A DNA stretch of 64,000 bases from Erwinia typographi (GTDB taxonomy: Bacteria; Pseudomonadota; Gammaproteobacteria; Enterobacterales; Enterobacteriaceae). The number at the start of each line of letters is the position of its first letter. Positions within the stretch are counted from its first letter, which is position 1. The notes beneath the pieces are model-generated. The model was not told where the DNA came from and made no database searches. It saw only the letters and a list, made by a program, of their open reading frames with translations. Below are positions 20,239 through 30,586 of the stretch, in pieces. The position numbers were made by a program, and so were the translations under genes. The stretch lies in contig NZ_JRUQ01000027.1 of the NCBI RefSeq assembly GCF_000773975.1, forward strand, positions 1-64,000, in the 5' to 3' direction.

Positions 20239-20723
20239 GTAACTATCGCAGCCATGGACGTTGGGTTATCTGGCTCTCGTTCCTGGTCGCGCTGGTTCTG
20301 CAAATTATGCCCTGGCCGGAACAAATCTACATGTTCAGGCCCTCGTGGCTGCTGCTGATCCTGATTTACTGGGTGCTGGCGCTGCCTCATCGCGCGAATG
20401 TTGGCACGGGCTTTGTGATGGGATCTATACTGGATCTCATCTCTGGTTCGACGCTGGGCGTGCGTGCTCTGGCATTCAGCATCGTGGCTTATCTGGTGGC
20501 GTTCAAATTCCAGCTGTTCCGTAACCTTGCGCTCTGGCAGCAGGCGCTGATGGTAATGGTGCTGTCCCTGGCTATGGATGTCATTGTATTCTGGGTTGAG
20601 TTTTTAGTGATAAACGTCTCGTTCCGCCCTGAAATTTTCTGGAGCAGCGTAATAGACGGTATCCTCTGGCCCTGGCTGTTCTTACTGATGAGAAAAATAC
20701 GCCGCCAGTTTGCCGTACAATAA
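20235..20723 (+). CDS. mreD: Rod shape-determining protein MreD
   Basis: This 162-residue integral membrane protein (about five membrane segments) of the elongasome binds MreC. It starts with the rare codon TTG at 20235, preceded by GGAGG at 9 bp. It overlaps the mreC stop by 4 bp, so MreD synthesis is probably coupled and limited. The end [13 protein letters not shown] matches E. coli MreD. Confidence 0.95.
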   Translation: MSNYRSHGRWVIWLSFLVALVLQIMPWPEQIYMFRPSWLLLILIYWVLALPHRANVGTGFVMGSILDLISGSTLGVRALAFSIVAYLVAFKFQLFRNLALWQQALMVMVLSLAMDVIVFWVEFLVINVSFRPEIFWSSVIDGILWPWLFLLMRKIRRQFAVQ

Positions 20724-20731
20724 GGAAGATT

Positions 20732-21325
20732 ATGGTATCCCTTTATCTGGCCTCTGGTTCTCCTCGTCGTCGCGAGCTGCTTACGCAGCTTGGCCTGCGC
20801 TTTGAACGCCTTTCCACTCAAGTAGAAGAACAAAAAAGACCGGACGAACGGGCCGAACAGTACGTTCGCCGCCTCGCCTGCGAAAAAGCCCGGGCCGGGG
20901 TCGCTGTGGCCGCTCAGGACCTTCCGGTGCTGGGCGCTGATACTATAGTCGTGCTAAATGATGCCGTGTTGGAAAAACCGGCCGATGAGACTGCCGCAGC
21001 GGAAATGTTGGCTAAACTCTCCGGACAGACACATCTGGTGATGACCGCCGTCGCGCTGGCCGATACCCGGCGCACGCTTGACTGCCTGGTGGTGACGGAA
21101 GTCACTTTTCGTACCCTGACCGCCGGGGATATCGCCGCCTACGTTGCCAGCGGTGAGCCGATGGACAAAGCCGGAGCCTATGGCATTCAGGGGATGGGCG
21201 GCAATTTTGTCCGCAAAATTAACGGAAGCTATCATGCCGTTGTCGGGCTGCCGCTGGTGGAAACCGCCGAGTTGTTCAGCCATTTTCAATCACTGCGGGA
21301 AGTAAGGGAGCAACATGACCGCTGA
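20732..21325 (+). CDS. yhdE: Maf-family nucleotide pyrophosphatase YhdE
   Basis: This 197-residue cytoplasmic enzyme hydrolyses dTTP, UTP and modified pyrimidine nucleotides to monophosphates. Maf family signatures are the N-terminal [11 protein letters not shown] and the catalytic LGADTIVVL. The KAGAYGIQG block of Maf enzymes is also present. It lies 8 bp after mreD and overlaps rng by 11 bp, as the E. coli operon does. E. coli YhdE is the dTTP/UTP type, and this one is close to it. Confidence 0.94.
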   Translation: MVSLYLASGSPRRRELLTQLGLRFERLSTQVEEQKRPDERAEQYVRRLACEKARAGVAVAAQDLPVLGADTIVVLNDAVLEKPADETAAAEMLAKLSGQTHLVMTAVALADTRRTLDCLVVTEVTFRTLTAGDIAAYVASGEPMDKAGAYGIQGMGGNFVRKINGSYHAVVGLPLVETAELFSHFQSLREVREQHDR

Positions 21326-22784
21326 GCTGCTGGTAAATATCACTCCTTCGGAAACGCGGGTTGCCTATATTGATGGCGGCATACTGCAGGAAATCCATAT
21401 TGAGCGTGAGGCCCGCCGGGGGATCGTAGGCAATATCTACAAAGGGCGCGTTAGCCGGGTGCTGCCGGGAATGCAGGCCGCCTTTGTCGATATAGGTCTT
21501 GAGAAGGCGGCATTCCTGCATGCCTCCGATATCATGCCCCATACGGAATGCGTTGCGGGCGACGAACAGAAAAACTTTTCGGTGCGCGATATCTCCGAGC
21601 TGGTTCGCCAGGGCCAGGATTTGGTGGTTCAGGTGGTGAAAGATCCGCTGGGTACTAAAGGCGCGCGCCTGACTACCGACATTACCCTTCCGTCCCGCTA
21701 TCTGGTGTTTATGCCCGGCGCCTCGCATGTGGGCGTCTCTCAGCGCATTGAAAGTGAAGCCGAGCGCGATCGCCTTAAAAAAGTGGTCTCTTCCTACTGC
21801 GACGAGCTGGGCGGCTATATTATTCGCACCGCTGCTGAAGGCGTTGGGGAAGGTGAACTGGCTTCCGACGCGGCCTTTCTTAAGCGCTTGTGGACCAAGG
21901 TTATTGAGCGCAGAAAGCGCAATCAGACCCGCTGCCGCCTGTACGGCGAAGTGGCGTTATCCCAGCGTATCCTGCGTGATTTTGCTGGCGCGGCGCTGGA
22001 TCGTATCCGCATTGACTCCCGCCTGTCCTATGAGCAGCTGGTGGAATTCACCGGCGAATATATCCCGGAAATGACCGCAAAACTGGAGCTGTACACGGGC
22101 AAGCAGCCGATCTTCGATCTGTTTGACGTTGAAAACGAAATCCAGCGCTCGCTGGATCGTAAAGTTGAGCTGAAGTCGGGCGGCTATCTGATCATCGACC
22201 AAACCGAAGCGATGACCACCATTGACATCAATACCGGGGCCTTTGTCGGCCACCGTAACCTTGATGAGACCATCTTCAACACCAACATTGAGGCCACGCA
22301 GGCGATTGCCCGGCAGCTACGCTTGCGTAACCTCGGCGGAATTATCATTATCGACTTCATTGATATGACCAATGAAGACCACCGTCGAAGAGTGCTGCAC
22401 TCGCTGGAGCAGGCGTTGAGCAAGGATCGGGTAAAAACCGGCATCCACGGCTTTTCCCAGCTTGGGCTGGTGGAGATGACGCGCAAGCGCACGCGGGAAA
22501 GTATCGAGCACGTTCTTTGCCAGGATTGCCCGGTTTGTAAAGGGCGCGGCACGCTGAAAACGGTAGAAACCGTCTGCTACGAAATCATGCGTGAGATTGT
22601 TCGCGTGCATCATGCCTACGACTCGGATCGTTTCCTGGTCTACGTGTCGCCAGCGGTGGGCGAGGCGCTGAAGACCGACGAGTCACATGCGCTGGCCGAA
22701 GTGGAAATTTTTGTCGGTAAGCAGGTTAAAATTCAGATTGAACCGCTCTATACCCAGGAGCAGTTTGACGTGGTCATGATGTGA
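21315..22784 (+). CDS. rng: Ribonuclease G
   Basis: This 489-residue endoribonuclease of the RNase E/G family matures the 5' end of 16S rRNA and turns over some mRNAs. It has an N-terminal S1 domain (about residues 36-128, [23 protein letters not shown]), the catalytic DNase I-like part with metal-binding aspartates ([21 protein letters not shown]) and the zinc-link cysteines ([11 protein letters not shown]). It lacks the long RNase E scaffold tail. Length equals E. coli RNase G. Confidence 0.97.
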   Translation: MTAELLVNITPSETRVAYIDGGILQEIHIEREARRGIVGNIYKGRVSRVLPGMQAAFVDIGLEKAAFLHASDIMPHTECVAGDEQKNFSVRDISELVRQGQDLVVQVVKDPLGTKGARLTTDITLPSRYLVFMPGASHVGVSQRIESEAERDRLKKVVSSYCDELGGYIIRTAAEGVGEGELASDAAFLKRLWTKVIERRKRNQTRCRLYGEVALSQRILRDFAGAALDRIRIDSRLSYEQLVEFTGEYIPEMTAKLELYTGKQPIFDLFDVENEIQRSLDRKVELKSGGYLIIDQTEAMTTIDINTGAFVGHRNLDETIFNTNIEATQAIARQLRLRNLGGIIIIDFIDMTNEDHRRRVLHSLEQALSKDRVKTGIHGFSQLGLVEMTRKRTRESIEHVLCQDCPVCKGRGTLKTVETVCYEIMREIVRVHHAYDSDRFLVYVSPAVGEALKTDESHALAEVEIFVGKQVKIQIEPLYTQEQFDVVMM

Positions 22785-22803
22785 CTGGCACCAGGAGAAG
22801 TGC

Positions 22804-25800
22804 GTGAGGAGACTGCCGGGAATCCTTCTGCTAACTGGCGCAACCATCGTAGTGGTGATTGCGCTGCTGGTCAGCGGGTTGCGTCTGGCGATGCCTCACC
22901 TCAACAGCTGGCGTCAGCCGCTGCTCGATAAGGTTTCTGCGCTAGCCGGGATGCCGGTTCAGGCGAGCGCGATCAACGGCAGCTGGGAAAATTTCGGTCC
23001 GGTGCTGGAGATTAAAGGTCTGCACGTCAGCCTGAAAGAGGGTGACGACCTCAAGGCCGACCGCATTACTCTGGCGCTGGATATCTGGCAGTCGATGCTG
23101 CATTTGCGCTGGCAGTTTCGCAACCTCACTTTTTATCAGCTTAACCTGGCGACCAGCCAGCCGTTGACCTCGGGCGATGGCGAGAAATTGCAGCTGGAAC
23201 CGGGCAAATTCAGCGATCTTTTCCTGCGTCAGTTCGATCATTTCGATCTGCGTGACAGCCAAATCAGCTTTGTCACCCTCTCCGGGCAGCGGGCCAGGTT
23301 GGATATCCCTCAGCTAACCTGGCTTAATGAAAAGAACCGCCACCGCGCGGAAGGGCTGGTTAATCTTTCCAGCTTCACCGGCCAGCATGGCGAAGTTCAG
23401 GTTCGCCTCGATTTGAGCGACAGCAACGGCTATCTGGATACCGGCCGCGTCTGGATGCAGGCTGACGATGTGGACGTGAAGCCGTGGCTGGGGCAGTGGA
23501 TGCGGGATAATACCAGCCTCAGCAGCGCGCGGTTCAGTCTGGCGGCATGGATGAGCCTGAAAGAGGGGGAAATCTATGACGGCGATATTCAACTGAAAAA
23601 AGGCGGGGCGAGCTGGCAGGGCGACAGTCAGCAGCACCACCTTACCGTTGATGACGTTACCGCGCATATCGCCCGCTTTAACAGCGGCTGGAGTATCGAA
23701 CTGCCGCAAACCAACCTGGTGACCGATGGACAGGCCTGGCCGAAAGGGCAGCTCTCGATCCTGTGGCAGCCGGAAAACGGTATCCTGCCTGGTCCGAACC
23801 ACAACGAAGAGGTTCGCGTTCGCGCCACGCAGCTGGATCTGGAGCGTCTCGATCCGCTGCTTCCCCTGTTTGCGAAGCTGACGCCGACGCTGCTGGAAAA
23901 CTGGCGCGAGCTACAGCCGAAAGGCCGACTGACCGCGCTGGCGGTGGATATTCCAGTGGAGCAGCCCGAGCAGAGCCGCTTCCTGGCAAAATGGCAGGAT
24001 CTGAGCTGGCAACACTGGGAGCTGCTGCCGGGAATGGCGCATTTTAACGGCACTCTGTCCGGCGGTGTGGCTAACGGACGGGTAGATTTTAACGTCAGCG
24101 ATGCCAGCCTGCCTTACGGGACGATGTTCCGCGCGCCGTTAGAGATTCAGCAGGCCAGCGGGGCGCTTAACTGGCAGTACGCCAACGACCACTTTACCCT
24201 CGCAGGGCGCCAGCTTGACGTGAAGGCCCGCTCGCTGTGGGCCAAAGGCGACTTTACCTACTCCCAGCCTAAAGATTCGCCCCCCCGGCTGGACATCCTC
24301 GCCGGTATCAACGTTACTGACGCCGGGGATGCCTGGCGCTACTTCCCCGAACCGCTGATGGGCAAGTCGCTGGTGGACTACCTTAGCGGAGCGATCAAAG
24401 GGGGCCAGGTGCAAAATGCCTCGCTGATTTTTGCCGGCAACCCGCATCTTTTCCCGTTCAAGCATAATGAGGGGATGTTTGAGGTTTGGGTGCCGCTCAA
24501 GCAGTCCACCTATCAGTTCCAGCCGGGCTGGCCCGATCTGCAAAATCTCGATATTAATCTCGATTTTGTTAACGACGGGCTGTTTATGAAGGCTGAACGG
24601 ACCAGGCTGGGGCAGGTTGAGGGTAAAAATATCTCCGCCGTTATCCCGGATTACCTGAAAGAGAAGCTGATTATTGATGGCGATATCAGCGGCGCAGGAA
24701 AGGACGTCGGCGACTACTTCAATCAGACGCCGCTTAAGCATTCGCTCGGTGCCGCACTCGATGAACTCCAGGTCGGCGGAGATGTGAGTGGTCACTTACA
24801 TCTGGATATCCCGCTGGATGGCGAGCTGGTCAGGGCGACTGGCGATGTGAATATGAACAATAACACCCTGTTCATCAAGCCGCTGGAAAGCACTATCAGG
24901 CAGCTGAGCGGGCGTTTCACCTACGATAATGGCGATCTTAAAAGTGGCCCGATGACAGGAAACTGGTTCGGTCAGCCGCTGGACGTCAGCTTCAATACTC
25001 TTGAGGGCGAGAAGAACTATCAGATTGCTGTCGATTTGAAAGGCGACTGGCAGCCGGGGAAAATGGACGTTATTCCTGCGCCGCTGCGGCAAAAACTGGA
25101 GGGAACCGCCAGCTGGAAGAGCAACGTTGCGATCAATTTACCGCATAACGGCAGCGCTGATTACCAGGTCTCGCTGGACGGCGATCTGAAAAATGTAAGT
25201 AGTCACTTACCTTCTCCGCTTGATAAACAGCGGAGTACGGCAATGCCAATCAAGGTGGCTGCCAAAGGAAACCTCAGTAGCTTTACCCTGAGTGGCGTAG
25301 TGGGCAATAGCCATCGTTTCAACAGCCAGTGGCTGCTGGGCAAACAGCTACGGGTCGATCGCGGCATCTGGGAGAACGACGCAAAAAGTACGCCTGCACT
25401 TCCTGCCGCCAACGGCATGGTGCTGAATCTGCCGCCGCTGGATGGCGAAGCCTGGCTGAGCCTGATGAATAGCCAGGGCGCTGGCAAAAATACTGGCGTC
25501 TCGTCAGCGGTGCAAAACCCCAAAAGCCCGGCTTATATTCCCGGCAATATCACCCTGCGTACGCCATCCCTGACCTTGGGAGGGCAGCAATGGCAGGATC
25601 TGGAAGCCACGCTTAGCGAAGGCGTATCGGGAGAGACCCAGATTCAGGCCAAAGGTAAGGAAATTAACGGCACGCTGAAAATGAACCAACGCTCGGCGTG
25701 GACTGCTCACCTCAATTACCTCTATTACAATCCTGAGTGGGCGGCCTCGGCAGGCAGTTCACCTCTGCCTGCCGGTGACGCGGCGATTGATTTCAGCCAC

Positions 25801-26628
25801 TGGCCAGCCCTGACGTTAACCTGCGATGAATGCTGGCTGCGCGGGCAGAAGTTTGGCCGCATGGCGGCCAATCTCAGCCATACCAGCGATACCTTGACCC
25901 TGAAAAATGGCCTGATCGATAGCGGAAATTCCCGCCTGACGGTGGAAGGCGAATGGGTTAATCGCGCTGGAGCGCAGCGTACCGCGCTGAAAGGCGTGCT
26001 GAGCGGCAAGAAAATCAATGATGCGACCAACTGGTTTGGCATTAACACCCCGCTACGCGACTCTTCGTTCAGAACCGAATACGATCTTCACTGGCAGTCC
26101 GCGCCGTGGCAGCCTTCCGAGGCTACCCTGAGCGGCGTGCTGAAAACGCATTTTGGCGCGGGGCAGATTGCCGACGTGAACACCGGACGGGCGGGCCAGC
26201 TGCTGCGTCTGGTCAGCTTTGATGCGCTGCTGCGCAAGCTTCGGCTGGACTTCAGCGATACATTCAGTCAGGGCTTCTATTACGACTCCATCGGCGGCAC
26301 CGCCTGGATTGATAAAGGCGTGATGCATACCGACAACCTGCTGGTGGATGGTCTGGAGGCCGATATCGCGATGAAAGGCAAGGTGGACCTCGTGAAGCGG
26401 CAGATCGATATGGAAGCCGTGGTAGCGCCGGAAATTTCGGCCACCGTTGGCGTTGCCGCCGCCTTTGCCGTTAACCCGGTGGTGGGGGCTGCCGTGTTTG
26501 CTGCCAGCAAAGTTCTTGGTCCCCTGTGGAACAAAATTTCGGTGCTGCGTTACCATATTTCCGGCCCTGTCGATAAACCGCAGATCGACGAAGTCCTGCG
26601 TAAACCGGCGGAAAAGAGCGCGAAGTGA
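22804..26628 (+). CDS. yhdP: AsmA-like phospholipid transport protein YhdP
   Basis: This 1,274-residue protein has one N-terminal membrane anchor (about residues 7-26). The long periplasmic part consists of repeated beta-strand (repeating beta-groove) units, with an AsmA-like C-terminal domain (about residues 1060-1240). With TamB and YdbH it carries phospholipids to the outer membrane. It starts with GTG at 22804, 19 bp after rng, preceded by CAGGAGAAG. Length is close to E. coli YhdP (1,266). The protein ends in an amphipathic/charged segment (KPAEKSAK). Confidence 0.94.
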   Translation: MRRLPGILLLTGATIVVVIALLVSGLRLAMPHLNSWRQPLLDKVSALAGMPVQASAINGSWENFGPVLEIKGLHVSLKEGDDLKADRITLALDIWQSMLHLRWQFRNLTFYQLNLATSQPLTSGDGEKLQLEPGKFSDLFLRQFDHFDLRDSQISFVTLSGQRARLDIPQLTWLNEKNRHRAEGLVNLSSFTGQHGEVQVRLDLSDSNGYLDTGRVWMQADDVDVKPWLGQWMRDNTSLSSARFSLAAWMSLKEGEIYDGDIQLKKGGASWQGDSQQHHLTVDDVTAHIARFNSGWSIELPQTNLVTDGQAWPKGQLSILWQPENGILPGPNHNEEVRVRATQLDLERLDPLLPLFAKLTPTLLENWRELQPKGRLTALAVDIPVEQPEQSRFLAKWQDLSWQHWELLPGMAHFNGTLSGGVANGRVDFNVSDASLPYGTMFRAPLEIQQASGALNWQYANDHFTLAGRQLDVKARSLWAKGDFTYSQPKDSPPRLDILAGINVTDAGDAWRYFPEPLMGKSLVDYLSGAIKGGQVQNASLIFAGNPHLFPFKHNEGMFEVWVPLKQSTYQFQPGWPDLQNLDINLDFVNDGLFMKAERTRLGQVEGKNISAVIPDYLKEKLIIDGDISGAGKDVGDYFNQTPLKHSLGAALDELQVGGDVSGHLHLDIPLDGELVRATGDVNMNNNTLFIKPLESTIRQLSGRFTYDNGDLKSGPMTGNWFGQPLDVSFNTLEGEKNYQIAVDLKGDWQPGKMDVIPAPLRQKLEGTASWKSNVAINLPHNGSADYQVSLDGDLKNVSSHLPSPLDKQRSTAMPIKVAAKGNLSSFTLSGVVGNSHRFNSQWLLGKQLRVDRGIWENDAKSTPALPAANGMVLNLPPLDGEAWLSLMNSQGAGKNTGVSSAVQNPKSPAYIPGNITLRTPSLTLGGQQWQDLEATLSEGVSGETQIQAKGKEINGTLKMNQRSAWTAHLNYLYYNPEWAASAGSSPLPAGDAAIDFSHWPALTLTCDECWLRGQKFGRMAANLSHTSDTLTLKNGLIDSGNSRLTVEGEWVNRAGAQRTALKGVLSGKKINDATNWFGINTPLRDSSFRTEYDLHWQSAPWQPSEATLSGVLKTHFGAGQIADVNTGRAGQLLRLVSFDALLRKLRLDFSDTFSQGFYYDSIGGTAWIDKGVMHTDNLLVDGLEADIAMKGKVDLVKRQIDMEAVVAPEISATVGVAAAFAVNPVVGAAVFAASKVLGPLWNKISVLRYHISGPVDKPQIDEVLRKPAEKSAK

Positions 26629-26711
26629 ATTTGACGTGACCGGGGAATTGCCTCAGGCTATAGCAATGCGATGCCAGCAGTGACTGGCTCATTCAAACAG
26701 AGCGAGAATAC

Positions 26712-28157
26712 ATGAGTCTGAATCTGGTAAGTGAGCAGTTACTAACTGCTAACAGCATTAATCAACAGGATCTCTTTTCCCTTCTCGGCCAGTTATCTGA
26801 ACGTAAGCTGGATTACGCCGACCTCTATTTCCAGTCCAGCTATCACGAATCCTGGGTGCTGGAAGACCGCATCATTAAAGATGGCTCGTGGAATATCGAC
26901 CAGGGCGTCGGCGTGCGCGCCGTCAGCGGTGAGAAAACCGGTTTTGCCTACGCGGATCAGATCACGCTCAATGCCCTGACCCAGAGCGCAACGGCGGCCC
27001 GCAGCATCGTTCGTGAGCAGGGGAATGGTAAATCACACACCCTGGGCGCCGTGGTGCATCGTTCTCTGTATTCCACGCTCGATCCGCTGCAAAGCCTGAG
27101 CCGTGAAGAAAAAATTGCCCTGCTGCACCGGGTGGATAGCGCGGCTCGCGCGGCAGATAAGCGCGTGCAGGAAGTCAGCGCCAGCCTGACCGGCGTTTAT
27201 GAGCTGATCCTCGTTGCCGCCACCGACGGCACGCTGGCAACCGACGTTCGCCCGCTGGTTCGCCTCTCCGTTAGCGTTCAGGTTGAAGAAGACGGCAAGC
27301 GCGAACGGGGCTCAAGCGGCGGCGGCGGCCGCTATGGCTATGAGTTTTTCCTGGCCGATGAGTCTGGTGAAACGCGGGCGGAAGCCTGGGCGCGTGAAGC
27401 GGTGCGCATGGCATTGGTCAACCTGAGCGCCGTAGCGGCCCCGGCAGGGACCATTCCGGTTGTGCTGGGCGCTGGCTGGCCGGGCGTGCTGCTGCATGAA
27501 GCGGTAGGCCACGGGCTGGAAGGCGATTTCAACCGACGCGGTACTTCGGTCTTCAGCGGGCAGATGGGGCAACTGGTGGCTTCTGAGCTGTGCACGGTGG
27601 TAGACGACGGCACGATTGAAGGTTTACGCGGTTCGCTGGCCGTGGATGATGAAGGCGTGCCGGGTCAATATAACGTGCTGATTGAGAACGGTATTCTCAA
27701 AGGTTATATGCAGGACAAGCTCAATGCGCGGCTGATGGGTGTAAACCCAACCGGAAATGGTCGCCGTGAATCTTACGCGCACCTGCCGATGCCGCGCATG
27801 ACCAATACCTACATGCTGGCCGGTAAATCCACGCCGCAGGATATTATCGAAAGCGTGGAGTATGGCCTGTATGCGCCGAACTTTGGCGGCGGCCAGGTGG
27901 ATATCACTTCCGGAAAATTCGTATTCTCTACCTCAGAGGCTTATCTGATTGAGAAGGGGAAAGTCACCCGGCCGGTGAAAGGCGCTACGCTGATTGGCTC
28001 CGGTATCGAAGCGATGCAGCAGATCTCAATGGTTGGTAACGATCTGGCGCTGGATAAGGGCGTTGGCGTCTGTGGCAAAGAGGGGCAGAGCGTGCCGGTT
28101 GGGGTGGGTCAGCCAACGCTGAAGCTGGATCGGCTGACGGTTGGCGGCACGGCTTGA
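26712..28157 (+). CDS. tldD: Metalloprotease TldD
   Basis: This 481-residue zinc protease, with TldE (PmbA), cleaves unfolded peptides. In E. coli it matures microcin B17 and degrades the CcdA antitoxin. The metal-binding motif [11 protein letters not shown] is at about residues 262-272. The glycine-rich C-terminal part ([18 protein letters not shown]) is typical of the family. Length equals E. coli TldD. It is followed by its own strong terminator. Confidence 0.97.
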   Translation: MSLNLVSEQLLTANSINQQDLFSLLGQLSERKLDYADLYFQSSYHESWVLEDRIIKDGSWNIDQGVGVRAVSGEKTGFAYADQITLNALTQSATAARSIVREQGNGKSHTLGAVVHRSLYSTLDPLQSLSREEKIALLHRVDSAARAADKRVQEVSASLTGVYELILVAATDGTLATDVRPLVRLSVSVQVEEDGKRERGSSGGGGRYGYEFFLADESGETRAEAWAREAVRMALVNLSAVAAPAGTIPVVLGAGWPGVLLHEAVGHGLEGDFNRRGTSVFSGQMGQLVASELCTVVDDGTIEGLRGSLAVDDEGVPGQYNVLIENGILKGYMQDKLNARLMGVNPTGNGRRESYAHLPMPRMTNTYMLAGKSTPQDIIESVEYGLYAPNFGGGQVDITSGKFVFSTSEAYLIEKGKVTRPVKGATLIGSGIEAMQQISMVGNDLALDKGVGVCGKEGQSVPVGVGQPTLKLDRLTVGGTA

Positions 28158-28164
28158 TGGCAGG

Positions 28165-28192
28165 ACGGGGCAAAATGTTTTGCCCCGTTTTT
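28165..28192 (+). terminator. tldD terminator
   Basis: ACGGGGCAAAA and TTTTGCCCCGT form an 11-bp stem with a 2-base loop followed by TTTT, 8 bp after the tldD stop. Confidence 0.9.
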
Positions 28193-28236
28193 AACATCCC
28201 CACAGAACTGAGTTAAAGCCTTTCTGTCTCCCACGG

Positions 28237-29151
28237 CTATTGCCGCGATTCCTGATAAATATCCGTCATTTTGGCGAAATACTCCGTCAGATAATTGATG
28301 CACACCTGAACCTTCAGCGGCAGCTTATCTTTCTGCGTGTACACCGCATAAACCGGTCGGGGCGCGGACTGATAGCGGGCAAACAGGATTTCGACCCGTC
28401 CGGCGTTAATCTCATCAATCACCCACATCAACGGCACGTAAGCAATGCCCGAACCTGCAACCAGCCAGCGAATCAGCGTTTGCGAGTCGTTAGTGGCGAA
28501 GCGTCCCTGCGGAGAGAGGCGGATGGAAATGCCTTCCGGGGAGGTCAGTTCAAAATCATTATCGTGGCGGACGCTATACTCCAGCCAGGAGAATTTGCTG
28601 ACATCGGCGGGTTTCTCCGGCGTGCCGTGCTGCGCCAGATAGCTTTTCGCTGCGCAGACCACCATCGGCATCGACCCGAGCCGACGAGAAAACAGGCTGG
28701 AATCCTGCAGCACGCCAACGCGGATCGCCAAATCCAGCCCGTCGGCGATCAGATCGGGGGCCGGGCTGCCGGTCACCAGGTTCACCGTCAACCCCGGATA
28801 CTCTTTCAGCATCTCCGCCGTCATATTGGCCAGCACGTTCTGCGCCATGGTCGACGAGCTACCGATGCGTAAGGTTCCTACCGGCGTGTTATTAAAGGCA
28901 TAAAGTTGTTCATGAACATGCTGAGCTTCAGACATCATTCGGCGGCAACCCTGAAAGTAGATCCTTCCCGCTTCCGTCAGCCCGATACTGCGGGTACTGC
29001 GATTTAATAATTTTACCTGGAGCTCATCTTCCAGCCTGGCGACAGTCTGGCTTACCGCCGAGACGCTCATCTGTAGCCGGTGGGCCGCCGCGGTAAAGGA
29101 GCCCAGTTCCACCACCCGTGCGAAGACGGACATGCCCTTCAGTCTTTCCAT
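28237..29151 (-). CDS. aaeR: LysR-type regulator AaeR
   Basis: This 304-residue transcription factor is expected to activate the divergent aaeXAB efflux operon in response to aromatic carboxylic acids. The N-terminal helix-turn-helix is at about residues 17-40 (GSFTAAAHRLQMSVSAVSQT), and a LysR substrate domain follows. It is a little shorter than E. coli AaeR (309). A strong CRP-type site lies 16-37 bp upstream of its start. Confidence 0.92.
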   Translation of the reverse strand: MERLKGMSVFARVVELGSFTAAAHRLQMSVSAVSQTVARLEDELQVKLLNRSTRSIGLTEAGRIYFQGCRRMMSEAQHVHEQLYAFNNTPVGTLRIGSSSTMAQNVLANMTAEMLKEYPGLTVNLVTGSPAPDLIADGLDLAIRVGVLQDSSLFSRRLGSMPMVVCAAKSYLAQHGTPEKPADVSKFSWLEYSVRHDNDFELTSPEGISIRLSPQGRFATNDSQTLIRWLVAGSGIAYVPLMWVIDEINAGRVEILFARYQSAPRPVYAVYTQKDKLPLKVQVCINYLTEYFAKMTDIYQESRQ

Positions 29152-29166
29152 TATTAACCCTGGCTT

Positions 29167-29188
29167 AAAAGTGATTTAGATCACATTA
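29167..29188. promoter_or_regulatory. CRP-type binding site between aaeR and aaeXAB
   Basis: AGTGATTTAGATCACA, extended by AAA on the left and TT on the right, matches about 19 of 22 positions of the CRP consensus. It is close to the aaeR start, so it could affect aaeR itself or the divergent efflux operon. Confidence 0.7.
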
Positions 29189-29432
29189 GGTAGAAAACAC
29201 ATAGTCAGGCGCGTTACTATAGCGTTGCCGGGTTACCCTTCCGTAACTCAACTCGCCAGCATGCTGGCTACTGAATACGCTATTATTCAATGGGCGTCGG
29301 TTATGATTATCTGACAGCATGTCTGATACTCTATCATCATCAATCTGTAAAACAGCACCCCCCAGTGAAGGGAGGTGGCTTAAGTCTGCCAGAAGGTGTC
29401 CATCCGATAAGAGGGATCGACAAGGAAAAAAG

Positions 29433-29636
29433 ATGAGTGTGCTTCCGGTTATTGTGATATTTGGGCTCTCCTTTCCGCCCATATTCTTTGAAATCATTGT
29501 GTCACTGATGCTGTTCTGGCTGGTGCGTCGCCTGCTAACGCCCACCGGGATCTATGACCTGGTCTGGCATCCTGCACTGTTTAATACGGCACTCTACTGC
29601 TGCCTGTTTTACCTGGTTTCCCGATTGTTCGTCTGA
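29433..29636 (+). CDS. aaeX: Small membrane protein AaeX (DUF1656)
   Basis: This 67-residue protein with two membrane segments (about residues 5-30 and 44-66) is encoded first in the aaeXAB efflux operon. The motif [11 protein letters not shown] and the C-terminus YLVSRLFV match E. coli AaeX. The ribosome binding site is AAGGA 8 bp upstream. Its function is unknown; it probably assists the pump, by association only. Confidence 0.94.
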   Translation: MSVLPVIVIFGLSFPPIFFEIIVSLMLFWLVRRLLTPTGIYDLVWHPALFNTALYCCLFYLVSRLFV

Positions 29637-29643
29637 GGTCATA

Positions 29644-30576
29644 GTGAAAGCGCTAACAACAAAAATTGCCCGATACGCCATAACTTTTATTCTGGTTATC
29701 ATCGCCGTAATCGTTATTTTCCGCGCGTGGGTGTTCTATACCGAATCCCCCTGGACGCGCGATGCCAAATTCACGGCTGACGTGGTGGCGATTGCCCCTG
29801 ACGTCAGCGGTCTGATTTCCGATGTACGCGTTCAGGACAACCAACTGGTGAAAAAAGACCAGGTGCTGTTTGTGGTCGATCAACCCCGCTACCAGCAGGC
29901 TTTAGATGAAGCGGAAGCGGATGTGGCTTATTACCAGGCACTGGTAAACGAGAAGCGTAAGGAAGCGACGCGCCGTAACCAGCTGGGCGTGTCCGCCATG
30001 TCCCGTGAAGCCATCGATCAGTCCAACAATGATTATCAGACCTCGGTTCATCAGCTGGCAAAGGCCGTCGCCACTGAGGCTACCGCCAAACTGGATCTGG
30101 AGCGTACCGTGGTGAAAGCGCCATCGGACGGCTGGGTCACCAACCTCAACGTCTATCGCGGGGAATTTATTACGCGGGGATCGACGGCGGTTGCGTTGGT
30201 TAAGCAGCATACCTTCTACGTGCTGGCCTATATGGAAGAGACCAAGCTGGAAGGCGTGCGCCCTGGCTACCGTGTGGAAATTACCCCGCTGGGCAGCAAC
30301 CGCGTGCTTCACGGCACGGTTGACAGCATCGCGGCCGGGGTTACCAACAGCAGCAGCACTATCGACAGCAAGGGTATGGCGACTATCGATTCCAACCTTG
30401 AGTGGGTGCGTCTGGCCCAGCGCGTGCCGGTGCGTATCCGTCTGGATGCGCAGCAGGGCAACCTCTATCCTTCAGGGACTACGGCTACGGTCGTGGTGAC
30501 CGGAGCGGAAGATCGCAAGCCTGAAAATATGTCGCCGCTAATGAAGCTGATGCATCGCCTGCGCGAGTTTGGCTAA
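29644..30576 (+). CDS. aaeA: p-Hydroxybenzoate efflux adaptor AaeA
   Basis: This 310-residue membrane-fusion protein joins the AaeB pump to the outer envelope for export of hydroxylated aromatic acids. It has one N-terminal membrane segment (about residues 12-31). Paired lipoyl half-motifs ([21 protein letters not shown] and the later [20 protein letters not shown] region) flank a helical hairpin. The start is GTG at 29644, 7 bp after aaeX; the open frame upstream overlaps aaeX and is not coding. Length equals E. coli AaeA. Confidence 0.94.
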   Translation: MKALTTKIARYAITFILVIIAVIVIFRAWVFYTESPWTRDAKFTADVVAIAPDVSGLISDVRVQDNQLVKKDQVLFVVDQPRYQQALDEAEADVAYYQALVNEKRKEATRRNQLGVSAMSREAIDQSNNDYQTSVHQLAKAVATEATAKLDLERTVVKAPSDGWVTNLNVYRGEFITRGSTAVALVKQHTFYVLAYMEETKLEGVRPGYRVEITPLGSNRVLHGTVDSIAAGVTNSSSTIDSKGMATIDSNLEWVRLAQRVPVRIRLDAQQGNLYPSGTTATVVVTGAEDRKPENMSPLMKLMHRLREFG

Positions 30577-30586
30577 GCTGGGGCCC